Source: Schistocephalus solidus
Taxonomy: Eukaryota; Platyhelminthes; Cestoda; Diphyllobothriidea; Diphyllobothriidae
Direction of reading: 5' to 3'
Assembly (NCBI GenBank): GCA_017591395.1
Contig: WEDG01004275.1
Span: 112,466-176,465 of the forward strand
Length of the DNA: 64,000 nt
The translations under genes were made by a program, and so were the position numbers. The notes under the pieces were generated by a model. The model worked only from the letters and a program-made list of their open reading frames with translations. It was not told where the DNA came from and ran no database searches. This document shows positions 44,111-55,300 of this stretch, piece after piece. The stretch's first letter is position 1. Each line of letters begins with the position of its first letter.

Positions 44111-44404
44111 GCTGAAGATGGTCCTGGTGTGATAGTCGTCGGTTTTTTAAAATTAAGAAATCAAACTACCGTTTTAACATATCCACGTTATTTCTTTTGC
44201 AAAAGAATTCCATGGTTGAACCACTAGCTGACTGAAGAAAACTTTTTGTTGATCAAGGCGCATACATTCGCGTTTGACCTTATATGGGTGACCACGCAGG
44301 TGAGCCATGTTTGTAAGCTCAAAGAAATCTGCGGTTTTTAGCGAATAGGTATGTTCGTGGATAATCCGGTATGTCCATAGCAGGTCACACCTCATTTGTC
44401 TATA
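44111..44404 (-). mobile_element. Element A-like C-terminal fragment
   Basis: The minus strand reads MRCDLLWTYRIIHEHTYSLKTADFFELTNMAHLRGHPYK, RLDQQKVFFSQLVVQPWNS. This aligns with LRGDLIQTFRIVRG...NLRGHPFKL...VRLDGRKYFLTNRVLKPWNNLP of element A (4285-4635). Flanked by B-prime on one side and a D-type tail on the other. Confidence 0.75.
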
Positions 44405-44800
44405 GGATAGGATATTTATTTATTTATTTATTGCCAGTTTTCAGGCTAGTTCAAAAGAGATATACAGTAGAGGATAGAGCTGACAGTAAAAAACTCCTAA
44501 TCGTTCTTTCAAGTAATTTTTTTAGGAGAAAAGAATGCAGCCCAGTGAATGCTTGAAGTTCGGAACAAAGAAGGGTTGCCACAGGTGCACAGTGTAGTCA
44601 TTCACTTTTCAGTGTTAAAGATCCGGTATTATGCACCAGTTAAAAGTGTGAAGGCGAACGGTTGCTCGCTGCTGACTGAGAAATTAGCCAATTACGGACT
44701 GCAGAACATATAGCCCTCAGTATGAAGCCCGACACAGGATTCAGAGTCCGCGAAAGCCATCAGAACGGAAGAGAGAGCGAGTTTACAAAGCTCGAACCAC
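44405..44800 (-). mobile_element. D-type non-LTR 3' end
   Basis: Ends in ATTTATTTATTTATTGCCAGTTTTCAGGC-like sequence (44,408-44,440, reverse of the element's tail), with the hairpin at 44,479-44,541 and the block coding for ESC.GLHTEGYMFCSP-like text (44,700-44,770) that matches 20,830-20,900 and 47,750-47,830. 5'-truncated. Confidence 0.65.
44479..44541 (-). other. U-rich internal-loop hairpin, D-type copy
   Basis: Minus strand: GCUGCA, UUCUUUU, CUCCUAA; partner UUAGGAG, six U, ACUGUCAGC. The inner helix is a perfect 7 bp, the outer is GCUG/CAGC with mismatches next to the loop. Confidence 0.5.
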
Positions 44801-44859
44801 AATGGGTCGAGCTTTTTAAACTCACAGCGTTTTTTGTAGGAAAGGTTTCCGTGTTCAAA

Positions 44860-46560
44860 TAAGAAAAGTCTTTTTAATAAAGAAATGCTTGACCGTTTTC
44901 TCTTTTTCCATTCACTACCATGCAGAAGACTAAACAGAAGCGATCAGTATTCCAGAAAAGGTCTGACATACAATTTATAAAGGCTGGTTCTAATATTTAT
45001 TGTTTGACCATTTATGAGAATAAACCCAGTAGTTTTGCATGCTTGAGACAATCAGGGCGCAGTGCTCTGACAGATTAAGACCATTAGAATATGATATGCC
45101 CAGATCCTTTATAACACCTGGCACATTTAGGTCACGACATTCTATGCTAATCTGAGGCTGATGGTTGTCGCCAACAACCATAATGGAGCATTTGTCCCAA
45201 GAAAGGGAAAGGCACCATGTGCAACACCACTGAGCGAAGGCCTTAAGATCCTTTTTTAAGATCTCAAGTACGATATTGCAATCTGCTGGTTACTGTTGAT
45301 ATGAAACTTTTAACTCGTCAGCGTACATAAAGCGCCTACCATACTGAAAACAATCAGGAACATCGTTGAAAAAATGGTAAAATAGGAGCAGACCAAGCAT
45401 GCTACCCTGAATAACCCCACTCCTCGCATGTGTGTGGATGGAGTTAACATTGCAAATTTTAACACGCAGCGTGCAAGCATCCAAAAATGAAGATATTATG
45501 TTAAGAAGTTTGTTGCATATGCCGAAGGAGGCAATGTTCAGTAGGAGGAGATCATGTTCAACATGGTCAACACCTAAGTGAAATCGGAATAAACGGTGTT
45601 AGGTGAAAAACTGATGTCTCTAGATTGTATCACATGAGCAAAGAAAGAGAGCTGGCAGGTGTCACATGACATTTTTCGAGGAACCCATGTTGAGGCGCAT
45701 TAAGCAGGTTTTTCTTTGTAAGGTGACGCATAATCTTGTCTTTCATCAAGGTCTCCAAGATCTTCGGGGCTGCGGGAAGAGTATTTATTAGCCTAAAGTC
45801 GTCAAATGACGTAGATAGGCCGTGTTTGGGTGAAGGCAGAAAGTGCGATTCATTCCATAAAATAGGGAAGTTTTCGCTTTCCAGAGCAAGATTTAATATC
45901 TTATACAGAAGGGACGGAAATATTTTATTTGCATCAGCCTTTAGAACGCTCACCAGGGCACCATATTTTTCAGGAATGTAAGTTATGAAAACGCCGAATG
46001 GCTACGGTCAAGTCCCAGAGGGTAAAAGTTATGGTTTTGAGGACGGTATCGGTCCAATCCCGGATTTTCGGAAAGGTGCGAACGGAATTTTCAAAAACGT
46101 TTCTGGACAGGAAAGCATTGGAGCTATCAGCCGTCAACTTGGCGTCAGCTATGGGGTTTCCTAGGGCGCCTCGAAGTATGAGTTGCTGCATTTTTCTCTG
46201 CACTTTTACTGTTCGCGAAAAGATTTTCGCAAAGTTTAACTAAGGGCTTTGGCAAAGATGACCTCATTAACTTGTTTTTTTTTCAGAAAGCCTTTAAACT
46301 GTTCAAAGATCAGCTGGATTAAGGGCAGGACGGAAGTGTCGTTTTGTAGATGAAAATGGCATGAGAGTCTACGCAGTCTTCGGTGGAAAGACAAAGAAAG
46401 GTAGACTTATCCTTTACATTAATTATTTTCTTAAGGAGAACAAAACGAGAAATGAGTGGACCTAGAATTTTGTACATTGCATCAGTACAAACATTCACAT
46501 CCATACACAGAAAGAAGTTACTCCAATCGTGATAATTAAGATGTGTTATTAATTCCCCGG
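44860..46560 (-). mobile_element. Element E copy (CR1-like RT)
   Basis: Minus-strand frames from the 5' side: SSNAFLSRNVFENSVRTFPKIRDW and TFTLWDLTVAIRRF (45,970-46,203), SVLKADANKIFPSLLYKILNLALES..FPILWNESHFLPSPKHG (45,630-45,953; RT fingers), ARSGVIQGSMLGLLLFYHFFNDV then FMYADELKVSYQQ (45,290-45,484; palm, YADE in place of YADD), and PQISIECRDLNVPGVIKDLGISYSNGLNLSEHCALI (44,990-45,181). Same family as 37,113-38,480. Decayed; endonuclease not seen. Confidence 0.75.
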
Positions 46561-47039
46561 TTTGCGGAGCAGGTTCGAAACCAAGTCACGAACTTATTTT
46601 ACGTAGCATTAAATTTAGTTAACCTGCGTTTTGCATACTTATTGGGCTACAAAGAAAATGCGTTTGATGTTATCATCGTCAAAAAATTACCGGCGAGTCG
46701 AAAATGATATTCAATTATATGCTATATGAGGATTTTAACAAGTATATAAGAATATGAGGATATACCGACTCAGCCTTTGGTTTGATCCCCTTCAACGATT
46801 AAGAGGAGATTCAGGGAGCGCCCAGCTGGTGTGAGTTTCAGAATTGGGCGAAGATCGGAGCTTGCACTTCCAATTGCGTTAAATCTTGGGGCTGAGAAGA
46901 ATCTGCAGTAGTTGAATTTTTTTAAGCGTCACATAATTCTCACATCCAAGTTGCTATATGCGAACTCGGGAGAATATGCAGAAAATTCTTTGATAATTTA
47001 ACAAGCACAATATGTTCTACACTGAGATTGAGACTAAAC
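46561..47039. other. Unassigned spacer
   Basis: Non-coding, no recognised similarity, apart from a possible diverged RT thumb near 46,790-46,900 that I could not confirm. Confidence 0.35.
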
Positions 47040-47290
47040 ACTCGTAGGCTCGAAGGACTGGAAATTTGAAAACAATTTCAAAAGACGCGCCATGGGTTCT
47101 TCGCTTCTAGATATTGGTTTCGATGGAATAACCTGAAATCGATGTAAGGTTATCAAATAACCTGTCAACCTTCAAGTCAATACTGCACATATTTCTTTAA
47201 AATGATTCGATTAATCATTTATTTTCCTCATCCTTTTCGAACTGCTTTCTCCATGACCCCGAGAAAGGAACATCGGAAATTTAGAAGACC
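47040..47290 (+). mobile_element. Element B-like RT C-terminus fragment
   Basis: The stretch ...TTCGCTTCTAGATATTGGTTTCGATGGAATAACCT... aligns with the FFASRYSFLWNNLP region (29,595-29,630). It continues through ACCTTCAAGTCAATACTGCACATAT to CCATGACCCCGAGAAAGGAACATCGG, equivalent to the HD.EKGPSG end of B ORF2. Frames are broken. It is a short, diverged remnant. Confidence 0.6.
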
Positions 47291-47699
47291 GTCTCCAAAT
47301 TATGCCTTACATGCATCGTTTTTCCACGAACTAAGATACTCTCATAACCCATCCCTCATTAAAAGGATCATCAAACAATTGGGTCATATTTGCAAGCTCA
47401 TTGTAAACCACCACCATTTCTTTTGCCGATAACCATCCTCAGAATTACAATCTGAATAGTGAGCTTTGCAGGCCTCAGATTCATCGTCAATTCTCATGCC
47501 AACTAGCACCCCTGATATCAGTATTTTGACTTCTTCTCACTTAATTGCAGGATATCACATTATCCTTTCGTAATACGCTCAGAAGCAACGTACCATGCTG
47601 CTTCAAATTCCTTTTCGGAACATTTTTGTTTCCCCTGAACCTATTTTTTAAAGAAAAGACAATCTTCGCAGCCTGGTTTCGGCCCCTTTTGATTTTGAC
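47291..47699. other. Unassigned spacer
   Basis: No gene or element recognised in this 0.4 kb. Confidence 0.4.
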
Positions 47700-48090
47700 A
47701 ATCATTGGGTGTTAACTCGGTGGAAGCTCTCTTTTTTCTGATGGCATTTGCGGACTCTGAATCTTGTGCCAGACTTCATGTTGAGGGCAATATTGCTGGC
47801 TCTGCAGTCCGTAATCGGCTTACTTCTCAGTTGACAGCGAGCAACCGTTCGCCAACATACCTGCTGCTGGTGTAGAATATCGGATCCCTAACACTGAAAG
47901 GAGAAGAACTACACCATGCAGCTGTGTCAAGCCTTCCCCGTCCTGAACTTTAATTACTCAATAAGTTGCAGTTTTTCTTCTGGAAACACTTTAAAGAAAG
48001 ATCATGAGTTTTTTCACTGGCAGCTCACTCTTCTACTGTATATCTCTTTTGAACTTGCCTGTTAACTGGCAATAATTAAATAAATGAATT
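47700..48090 (+). mobile_element. D-type non-LTR 3' end, plus strand
   Basis: Reads LMAFADSESCARLHVEGNIAGSAVRNRL in frame near 47,738-47,820, then the UTR with the hairpin at 47,965-48,024, then CTTGCCTGTTAACTGGCAATAATTAAATAAATGAAT at 48,053-48,088: a stem TTGCC/GGCAA and an AATAAA-type tail. It is in the opposite orientation to the other three D copies, so the end can be read directly. Confidence 0.7.
47965..48024 (+). other. U-rich internal-loop hairpin, D-type, plus strand
   Basis: GUUGCAGU, about four U, CUUCU; partner AUGAG, six U, CACUGGCAGC. The outer helix pairs GUUGCAGU with ACUGCAGC if one G is bulged. The inner helix is short. Confidence 0.45.
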
Positions 48091-49039
48091 TGGGAATATT
48101 GACGACTCCAATGGTTCCCTTGGTCTTTGCAGTTTCCCTCTTTCTTGACTCTTTGTAAACAGCTACAACCTCGTCCACCATCGCATCTACCGTGCCTTAA
48201 GGCGATGGTGCTTGTGGCCCTATCCTTCTCTCAGGTGTCGACCCTACATGGACTCTTGACGATCGTTTTGGGTTCCTCTGTTGGAGGTCTGAGAAATCAG
48301 CAATGAGAGTATCATGGTAACTTCTTTGGCATTTCGACCGTGACCTTCACGATATATACTGTCCTTTCCTCGTTTGACCCTAGTCATACTGATGATACCC
48401 GCTAAGGTTTCCCCTGTCTAGAGTCCTTGGCGGTTACGCTTTTAGCTAGTCGGTTCGTATTGTGATCACACCCACTTTGGTGAAAAGTAGCCTTTGTTGT
48501 TACATGATTTCACCCACAATGAGGAGCATTTCGAACTCTCAAAAACTCTCAGCAGTATGTCGTTCCTACCTCAGGCGTATGTTTTTTTCCCAAGATCGAC
48601 AGTTTTTTCTCCTTAAAAACCCACAAACTTCATTAAAAATATGCCTTACTCATTAAAATATCTAAGGTGTTGTTTGTTTAGTGCCTGTTCTTTTTAATTA
48701 TGTTTTAGAGCACATTGGTTTTTTTGTCATTTGTCATCGCCAAGAAGCTGACTTACTATTCATAACTTAACTGTACGCGATTTCGAATTTGGTTTATTTT
48801 TTCCATGACAGTGCCCTTCCGGGTTATCAAATAAAACATCTACTTATTTATCTATCTTTCTACGTTTTGATTTCAAAGAAGAATGAAAGCGATAAGTTTT
48901 GAGAAGGATTTTTCCCAATATAAGAGCAGAGTTAACCAACCTCGACTGGACATCGAATTTTTCGGGCAATGTGAACGATGATTGGAATTTTTTCCGAAAT
49001 GATCTTCTGCAGCTCAGCGACAACCACTGCACTGCGATG
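48091..49039. other. Mostly unassigned; one possible element end
   Basis: No gene recognised. Near 48,805-48,850 the text GTGCCCTTCCGGGTTATCAAATAAAACATCTACTTATTTA looks like another non-LTR 3' end (CCC-TTC-CGGG stem followed by AATAAA/ATTTA repeats). The part at 48,470-48,800 may be its UTR. Confidence 0.35.
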
Positions 49040-50590
49040 CAGTGTCCATTAGAACAAGTGCCCTGGGTGGCTGGATAGCAACCTGAAAAGGAAAATCAAC
49101 AGGAAGCATAAATTGCGGAGAAAATACTGCAAGTCTAAACATGTCGCACGTTTTACCAAGTACAAAACACAGGGAAACAAACTGATAAAGCTCATCCCTA
49201 AAACGCGCGGGAATTTTAAAAGTCTGTGCTGCAAAAGACAACGCAGAATCCAGATTAAGCCTCCAGCTATCTCTTAAGATAGGAAAGTCAAAAGCATCAA
49301 ACTTGCGAAAAACCGGGACAAAACTGAGTCCTTTTCACATTTCTTCCACTCCTTTTACACGAATGACGCAAGATTCCTTCATCGCTATACGGAGAACCTG
49401 CAGACTCCAAGCATTAGTCCCATTCTGTTTTCAGAAGTTCTTATCCTACGGGAGTTAAAGGAACTAAACGAGTTGAAATCTCCTCGACCGGATAAGAAGC
49501 CATCCAAGCTTCTCAAAGGGCTCGCCTGTGAATATTTGTGCCTCTGTCAGTGCCCTTACAAGGTTCACTTGACTCTGGAACACTTCCTACGGATTGAAAG
49601 CTGGCGCATATAACTCCCTACTCAAAAGCGGTATAAGGTTGTCCGTTCCTAATTGCAGGCCCATAAGCTTGACATGCGCTTTTGGCAAGGTTATGAAGAG
49701 GATCATTAAGAGCGAATTGGCACAATTCGTAGAGACTCATGATTTTTTATCAAACCGTCAACGCAGGTTCCGAAAAGGAAGATTCTGAACGACTTCTTTA
49801 CTACAATCTATGTAGGACTGGACGCGACTACTTGAGAGAGGCACGCAGTTCTCATCGCCTTCATTGACTTTCGAAAGGCATTCGAAATTGTGCTAAAACA
49901 AAGATTGTTAGACAAGCTAGAAAGAATAGGAATCAGGGGTAACCTCCTTCAATGGATTGAGAGCTTCCTTGTAGACCGGCGCAAGGTTATTTGCATCGGT
50001 CGAGAGAGGCCAATTTCGGCTGTCGTCAAGAGCTAGGTTCCCCGGGTTTCAGTACGAGGGCCAATTCGGTTCTGATGTAAGTGGATGATTGTGTCAGAGG
50101 TCTGAACTATGAAGCCAACTACGTTTGCCGACAAAACTAAAATATGGAGTGTAATCCAGAGCTGTGCCGATGAAGATAGACTACAGACAAGCCTAAACTG
50201 GTTGGCAGAGTGATCGAGTCATTGGCTTTTGCGGTTTAACGTTGTTTTGTGTACAAAACTTCTCTTAGGCAACTCATCCGGATCCGCCGACAGTAGAAGC
50301 TACTTCCTCAATGGTGCAACCTTACAAGACGTGGAAACCCCAAAAAGCTTGGTGTGCTGACAAACACCACTTTACAATCGTCCGCTCACTATTTGAGAGT
50401 GGCTAACAGCAGAATGTGTGTGTTGTACGCCATAAGTAGGTTGGCCAGGCTGGGTGTGCATCCGTTTTCCTCTGTCAAAAAGTTCAAACCATGGAATGCC
50501 CCCTGCAGATGTTGTGATGTCACCATTGCTGGAAAGCTTTAAAAGGAACCTTGACAGCTTTTGGCTCCACAATGAACCGGAGCGATGACT
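49040..50590 (+). mobile_element. Element A-like relic: RT leader to C-terminus with internal loss
   Basis: The plus strand shows a basic RT leader (SNLKRKINRKHKLRRKY; FTKYKTQGNKL), fingers (ILRELKELNELKSPRPDKKPSKLLKGLA), NCRPISLTCAFGKVMKRIIKSELAQFVETHDFLSNRQRRFRKGRF (49,594-49,788), palm (LIAFIDFRKAFEIVLKQRLLDKLERIGI), active site TTFADKTKIWSVIQ near 50,115 (FADK), and the end FKRNLDSFWLHNEPER near 50,540-50,585. A block between ~50,410 and 50,470 is missing most of the thumb. Several indels; dead. Confidence 0.75.
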
Positions 50591-50984
50591 TATTTAACCT
50601 GACCCTTAAAGCGCCCGCCCTGGTTGTCATATTTTTTGATCGTCTTTGCAGTATTGAAACCCAGATGATTTCTCTCAGCACAGAATTTAAGTTTACGTTA
50701 GTAGAAGGGGAATCAAATGCCCATGCCTATTTCCCTCAATTAATTAAATTGAGTTGAATAGCGAACCTCTAGGTGGTCCAACACCTGAAGCTGAAGCTCA
50801 CGACCTGTTGATAAGAGTTCCAACGCTGTAAAAATTGAGTCACGGACTCGTTATCTTGCCGGTTTAGATAGGGAATATTGGCCTTGTTTGATGAACGCTC
50901 AACGATCGGCTATGAGACTCAGTCAACCCGTTCCACCTCGGTGATCACTCTCGATTGCCATCAGCAATCGCATAACGGCTAGTA
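50591..50984. other. Unassigned spacer
   Basis: Probably begins with the 3' UTR of the A-like copy; nothing distinctive recognised. No U-rich-loop hairpin was found here. Confidence 0.4.
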
Positions 50985-51165
50985 TTGCAGGCAGTATGCT
51001 AGAGCGTTAGACTTCTAATCAACAGGTCGCGGGTTTGAACATCGGGTGATGCAGTACCTGGGACTCGGTATTATTGGCTAATGATGGCTAATGAGCCAGA
51101 AATTTGTCATTCCAATTTCCCTTGTCTTCGTTGGCAATGCTCATCAGCCTATAATACTAGCCGCT
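50985..51165 (+). repeat. tRNA-derived SINE, tRNA-Arg(UCU)-like head
   Basis: GCGTTAGACTTCTAATC resembles the anticodon arm of tRNA-Arg with loop CTTCTAA (anticodon UCU), and GCGGGTTTGAACATC resembles box B. The following body, CGGGTGATGCAGTACCTGG ... ATGAGCCAGAAATTTG ... CTCATCAGCCT, matches the SINE-like region at 23,425-23,735. Stem mismatches show it is not a working tRNA. Confidence 0.5.
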
Positions 51166-51299
51166 GCGCGGCTGTTGCCGGGGCAGAACAGGATGAGTGA
51201 GTACCATAACCTATCGGTGGGCATTCATAGACCAATGGGGTATTAAGTTGCACTGCTCTGTACTGCAACTGAGGAATCTATATCTGTTTGTTAAAACCC

Positions 51300-51680
51300 T
51301 GATCTCCAGACCTTCAGCACTCGTAGGCTGGAATTTCCATTGCTATCCAACTTTCCCAAACAGCATAGCGGTCCTTGGATATTTTCGGGGGAGACAGTAA
51401 GTAGGCCACCGAATCCCTTCACTCCGCTCTCTCTTGACTTATTGGAGATGACTCTGTATTCCTTGACCTCATTAACAACGCTGTTCGTCATAAAATTGAG
51501 AGAAGCTCTGGTAGACTGGGATGTTTTCCGGTACTTCTTTATTCTCTTAACCATCCCTATTCTCGAACAAGTTAAATTAGCACAGCTGGTCTAGGTGGTA
51601 TAGTGATAAGGGATCCCGCACAATATAAATCAGACAGGGCAAGGAGGGTTCAACTCCCTCGTTATTGTAAGAATGTCATT
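51300..51680 (+). repeat. Second SINE-like repeat with tRNA-like segment
   Basis: At 51,570-51,665 the sequence TGGTCTAGGTGGTATAGTGA resembles a tRNA D-arm/box A, and GAGGG-TTCAACT-CCCTC forms a perfect 5-bp T-arm with a 7-nt loop. The preceding CTTAACCATCCCTATTCTCGAA and the tRNA-like part recur diverged at 52,845-52,955. The head follows rather than precedes part of the repeated text, so the unit boundaries are unclear. Confidence 0.45.
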
Positions 51681-52739
51681 CTGTTTGTAAATATTGCTGA
51701 CAAGCGTCAGAGTAAGTATTTGGCTTCCTTAAATGTATTTATCTGGTCTAGCAACGCATTTGTGACAACGACGTATTCTACAGGTGCAAGCTAGGAACTG
51801 TTGAAGATGCTTTGTTGTTAAAGGACCGCAAACGATACAATATTATGGATTCCCTGTAAAGCTAGGGAGGCGAAATACTGGCTGACATCCCGAAAAACAG
51901 CTGGCATTCTACAGATTCCTGATCGGCTCACCTCACCCCTCTGCAGAAAGGGATGCCACGTCTACCCACTCAGTTCTATGGAATTACCAATTACAATTCC
52001 ATGGTTCATTGTGTAAGGCATGAATTACTGCACAAAAAATGCAACTACGTTTCCAAAGCAGTCTATCTGACCAGCACTGTGGGTGTACCTGGTAACCTTG
52101 CACGCACGCCTGCGTAAAAGATTTTGTTTATTGTGCATTACTTTGTTTATATGAACGCTCGTCTTGCTGAATGGCAGCAGGCTGAAAACACACTGCGATG
52201 TCTCCGCCTGTTGGACAGGTCACCGGAAGTTGTGTTGCACACGTTCATCCAGTGCTGGTGGGGAGTGGTACCGTCGGCTTAGGAGACCGGTTAAGGTCTC
52301 GCGACCAGTTCACACGCCCACGCAGTACTGGGGGCCCCAAGTTAGTGCATGATAAATCAAAAGATATCTCATAACTGAGAAGGGTCACGCGCACAGTGTT
52401 GCAGAGGTAGACGAGTGTTAGTTCACTCAGTGGAGTCACTAGTTAGATAACCTGTTTTGTGTCTTTAGTCAGAGGGATTACTGCATGTGTCTCAGACTGA
52501 AAACCAATGCAGCGCTACTTGGTCATTCGCACATAGACTATAAATTCAGAAACGAGGAATTTTAACAAAGAAAGCAAGGGATACTGTCTCCATCAACTGC
52601 GGTGTTCCATTTCCAAGCCAAGCAAACTCTAAGTTTTGAAATGGGTCCGGTCCTGGGATCATCTGGTCGAGAAGGGTAAGCTGGCTAAATAAACACCTTG
52701 ACTAAACTCTCTCATATTTCTTGTCAATGGATCGCTATC
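51681..52739. other. Unassigned interval
   Basis: About 1 kb, no recognised gene or element. A GC-richer part at 52,180-52,350 might be an old repeat. Confidence 0.4.
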
Positions 52740-52970
52740 CTCCCACCAACACTCAGAACGGTCGTGTTAGATGGTTTGTGGTGAACGTACTCAAACTGAG
52801 GGATGTTTCGGGGGTTCAGATGTTCTCTGGGAATTTTCCATCCTCATTACCTTCCCTATTCTCGAAAGAGTTAGATGATCACAGCAAATCTAAATGGTGA
52901 AGTGATCACCGATTCCGCGGGATGTAAGTCAAACAGAGAAAGAATGGTACACCAGCTATCATGGACACCA
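52740..52970 (+). repeat. Diverged second copy of the 51.3-51.7 kb SINE-like repeat
   Basis: CTTCCCTATTCTCGAAAGAGTTAGA aligns with CATCCCTATTCTCGAACAAGTTAAA at 51,554. GATTCCGCGGGATGTAAGTCAAACAG then aligns with GATCCCGCACAATATAAATCAGACAG. The tRNA-like boxes are decayed in this copy. Confidence 0.5.
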
Positions 52971-53881
52971 AAACAACATATGACAGGGGGCCGACGACTA
53001 TTCATCGTGGTATCTCGCAGCCGGGAAACAAGTCATAACGTGTCTTTTCTGGCTCGCTGTTAATCCTGCCAACCAGGTGTGAAGCGCTGTGAGGGATGAT
53101 AGAGATGTGCGGATCAGGTCTCTGTTTGCCAAATGACACATGCCTGAGCGTGTCAGCCAATACTCCCTACTTCTTGCCACTGGCCACCTACCAAGGGCGA
53201 CTGAAAGCACTTAATGTTTCGTATGGTTGTGGTTGCAACTCAAGTTACTAGAGGCGTTCAAATGTAATAAAGGCGGGAATAATTGGCTACTCTTCTCATC
53301 TAAACTGCATACACGCCTTTTATTTTCCTATGCCTTGATGAGAAAGAAGGAAGGCGGACATGGGATGATTGGATTCCAAATTTCAACTCGCAACATACAC
53401 CAGAAAGACGGACAACAACTTTGAACTCTTGAAGACAGACCAATGCGAGTCAAAACAGTGTGGGGCAGGACCGATTCGCACTATCTAACTATTTGGGTTT
53501 ACCAGACTGCAGTTAGTTTCATGCAAACAATCTTCTCTTACAGCATTGACAGTTCGACAGCCAGCTCACATGAGGAGTTATCAAACTGAATAGCTACCAC
53601 CCTCCTTAAATAATATTTTTTGAAACAAAAATACCTTTCAGGGTTTGGCTAACATTTTGATGGTGCAAATCTACTGCACGTTTCGCTTTCACTCAATTTC
53701 TTACTACCTTTAAGATGTGCGGATTTGTCAGCCTAACTGCAGCCTTCAGATGTAGCACCTGAAGTGTTCCTCCTCGGGACGCCTGTTTCTACGCTGCGCC
53801 TCTCGCGCCTACTTGTACAGACCGGCAGCTTCTCAGCCAATCACAACTATCCAAACCAGCCAATCAATTTCAAGGCCGACT
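52971..53881. other. Unassigned interval
   Basis: No recognised gene. Short frames here have no motif. The region becomes GC-richer after ~53,690, approaching the direct repeat. Confidence 0.4.
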
Positions 53882-54183
53882 CAGACATGCTCTCAATCAT
53901 GCCGCAACTCTCGGGGGACGTCTCTCTCACGGCGCTGGACGTATTTTCTCGTCTGCCTTCCAACTGGTTCCAATATTTCTGTGCAGCATAGACATTCCTC
54001 TCAACTGGCACCACCTTCGTCTCTTTCTACTCAGGATCAAGCCTGAAGGTCGTAGTCACAAGGTCTTCCTATGACTTCAGCTGCCGCACTATGTTCTAAA
54101 ACATGCTGGCCTCTGGGCTGCTGGCTGTGGATCTTCTTCTTCTTATACCAGAACATCCTGTGAAAAATCTCAAATTCCCACCA
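53882..54183 (+). repeat. Dispersed direct repeat X, copy 1
   Basis: From CAGACATGCTCTCAATCATG to CTGCTGGCTGT it matches copy 2 (56,372-56,641) with only scattered substitutions over ~250 bp. Copy 1 has ~35 extra bases (54,130-54,164, including TCTTCTTCTTCTT) before the shared end TCTCAAAT.CCCACCA. High similarity implies a recent spread or duplication. Nature unknown; no coding motif. Confidence 0.85.
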
Positions 54184-54808
54184 TCGATAGGGCCGTACGC
54201 GTGAGCAAAGGCTCCATCCTTGCTCAGTGATGCAGCCAACGCTCATTGCTTAGCTGATTTGAGGATTGCATTCACTGTCTTGTTGGCCTGCCATGGTCAA
54301 GATTTATTTCGTTTCATTTCGTTTCCGTTCTCCTTTAGACTCCTGATGATTGATATCAAAAACAGTTAAATGTCCTTTCCCAGTCCTCGATTCTTTGTTA
54401 CCATCAGTATCGTACACAGTACACGCTGAAGATGACAAAAAATTGTAAAAATCCTCTCGTAAGGGATGGATTACTTCAGTGAAATTTTACTACGGAGTAG
54501 GAGTGAATATTATTCGTAGGTAAGTCTCACGGTTTACGAGGCTGCGATTTGCGTTTGCGTCGTTCCGTATGCCTGCACCACCCAAGATGTCACCAATGAA
54601 GGTAGTATAATCTTCATCCTTTGCACGAAAGCACATTACCTCTGCCTTCCCCTGCCGCAAAGTAAATGTAATGCACTTTACCTCAATGTTACAATATCCC
54701 AATTGATAGCCTTTACGAAAGCATTAAACTCCACAGTTATTAGACAACGAGTATAAACCTGTGTTTGTACTATAATAAGTTCATTTCCAGTATACAGATC
54801 TGTGACTT
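54184..54808. other. Unassigned spacer
   Basis: Non-coding, nothing recognised. Confidence 0.4.
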
Positions 54809-54920
54809 TTTGAAGTGCCTTTCAAAAAACGTTAATGGCTGAAAACGCTGGCCCCGGGGCACGTGATCGTTAAAAGCGGAAAGTGATCACAAACATAAAA
54901 AGATCGGCCAACGCTGCAGT
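54809..54920 (+). repeat. Dispersed direct repeat Y, copy 1
   Basis: CTGTGACTTTTTGAAGTGCC, ATGGCTGAAAACGC, GGCACGTGATCGTT and AAAGTGATCA.AAACATAAA recur in order at 55,785-55,900. The two are about 80-85% alike by eye. Each is followed by text with TTAGGG- or CCCTAA-like words. Confidence 0.75.
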
Positions 54921-54924
54921 TAAG

Positions 54925-55300
54925 GTTACGGCTAGGTTTGAGTTCAGAGTAAGGGTTAAGACCGATGTGGGTAGGGATGCCTTGTATGGCTGCCTAAACA
55001 GGACAAGGGAATAGGCACCGTCCCACCCACTTGAAAGAGGGGGCCTTACAGTGAATTTCAGGAAAGGTATACATAGCCGTGTCTTAAAACAAACCCTAAC
55101 CCTAACATAAAACTAAACTGCCACCTTGATCTTAACCCTAGCCCCAACCTCAATTGACGCTATACAGTTAACGCGATAAAGACCTTAACCCTTAGCCTAT
55201 TCATGACACTGATTCAAAGTCTGACGTTAATCACCCACCTTAACCTAATTCAAAACTTAAACCTAACCACTCACCTTAATACTTACCATAATTTCCCCGG
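54925..55300. repeat. Degenerate telomere-like repeats, both orientations
   Basis: 54,925-54,970 has GGTTACGGCTAGGTTTGAG and GTAAGGGTTAAG (TTAGGG-like). 55,091-55,290 has AACCCTAACCCTAAC (two exact units) and many CTTAACCCT, CCTAACC and CCTTAACC variants. A further block with CCCTAGC and CCTAACC follows at 55,625-55,710. Orientation flips between the first and second blocks. TTAGGG is the usual flatworm telomere unit; an interstitial origin is inferred. Confidence 0.55.

Noticed and set aside
48580..48625. Possible ninth U-rich-loop hairpin (GACAG, U run, CUCC)
   Set aside because: Only the 5' half is present; no GGAG-U-run-CACUGUC partner follows within 250 bases.
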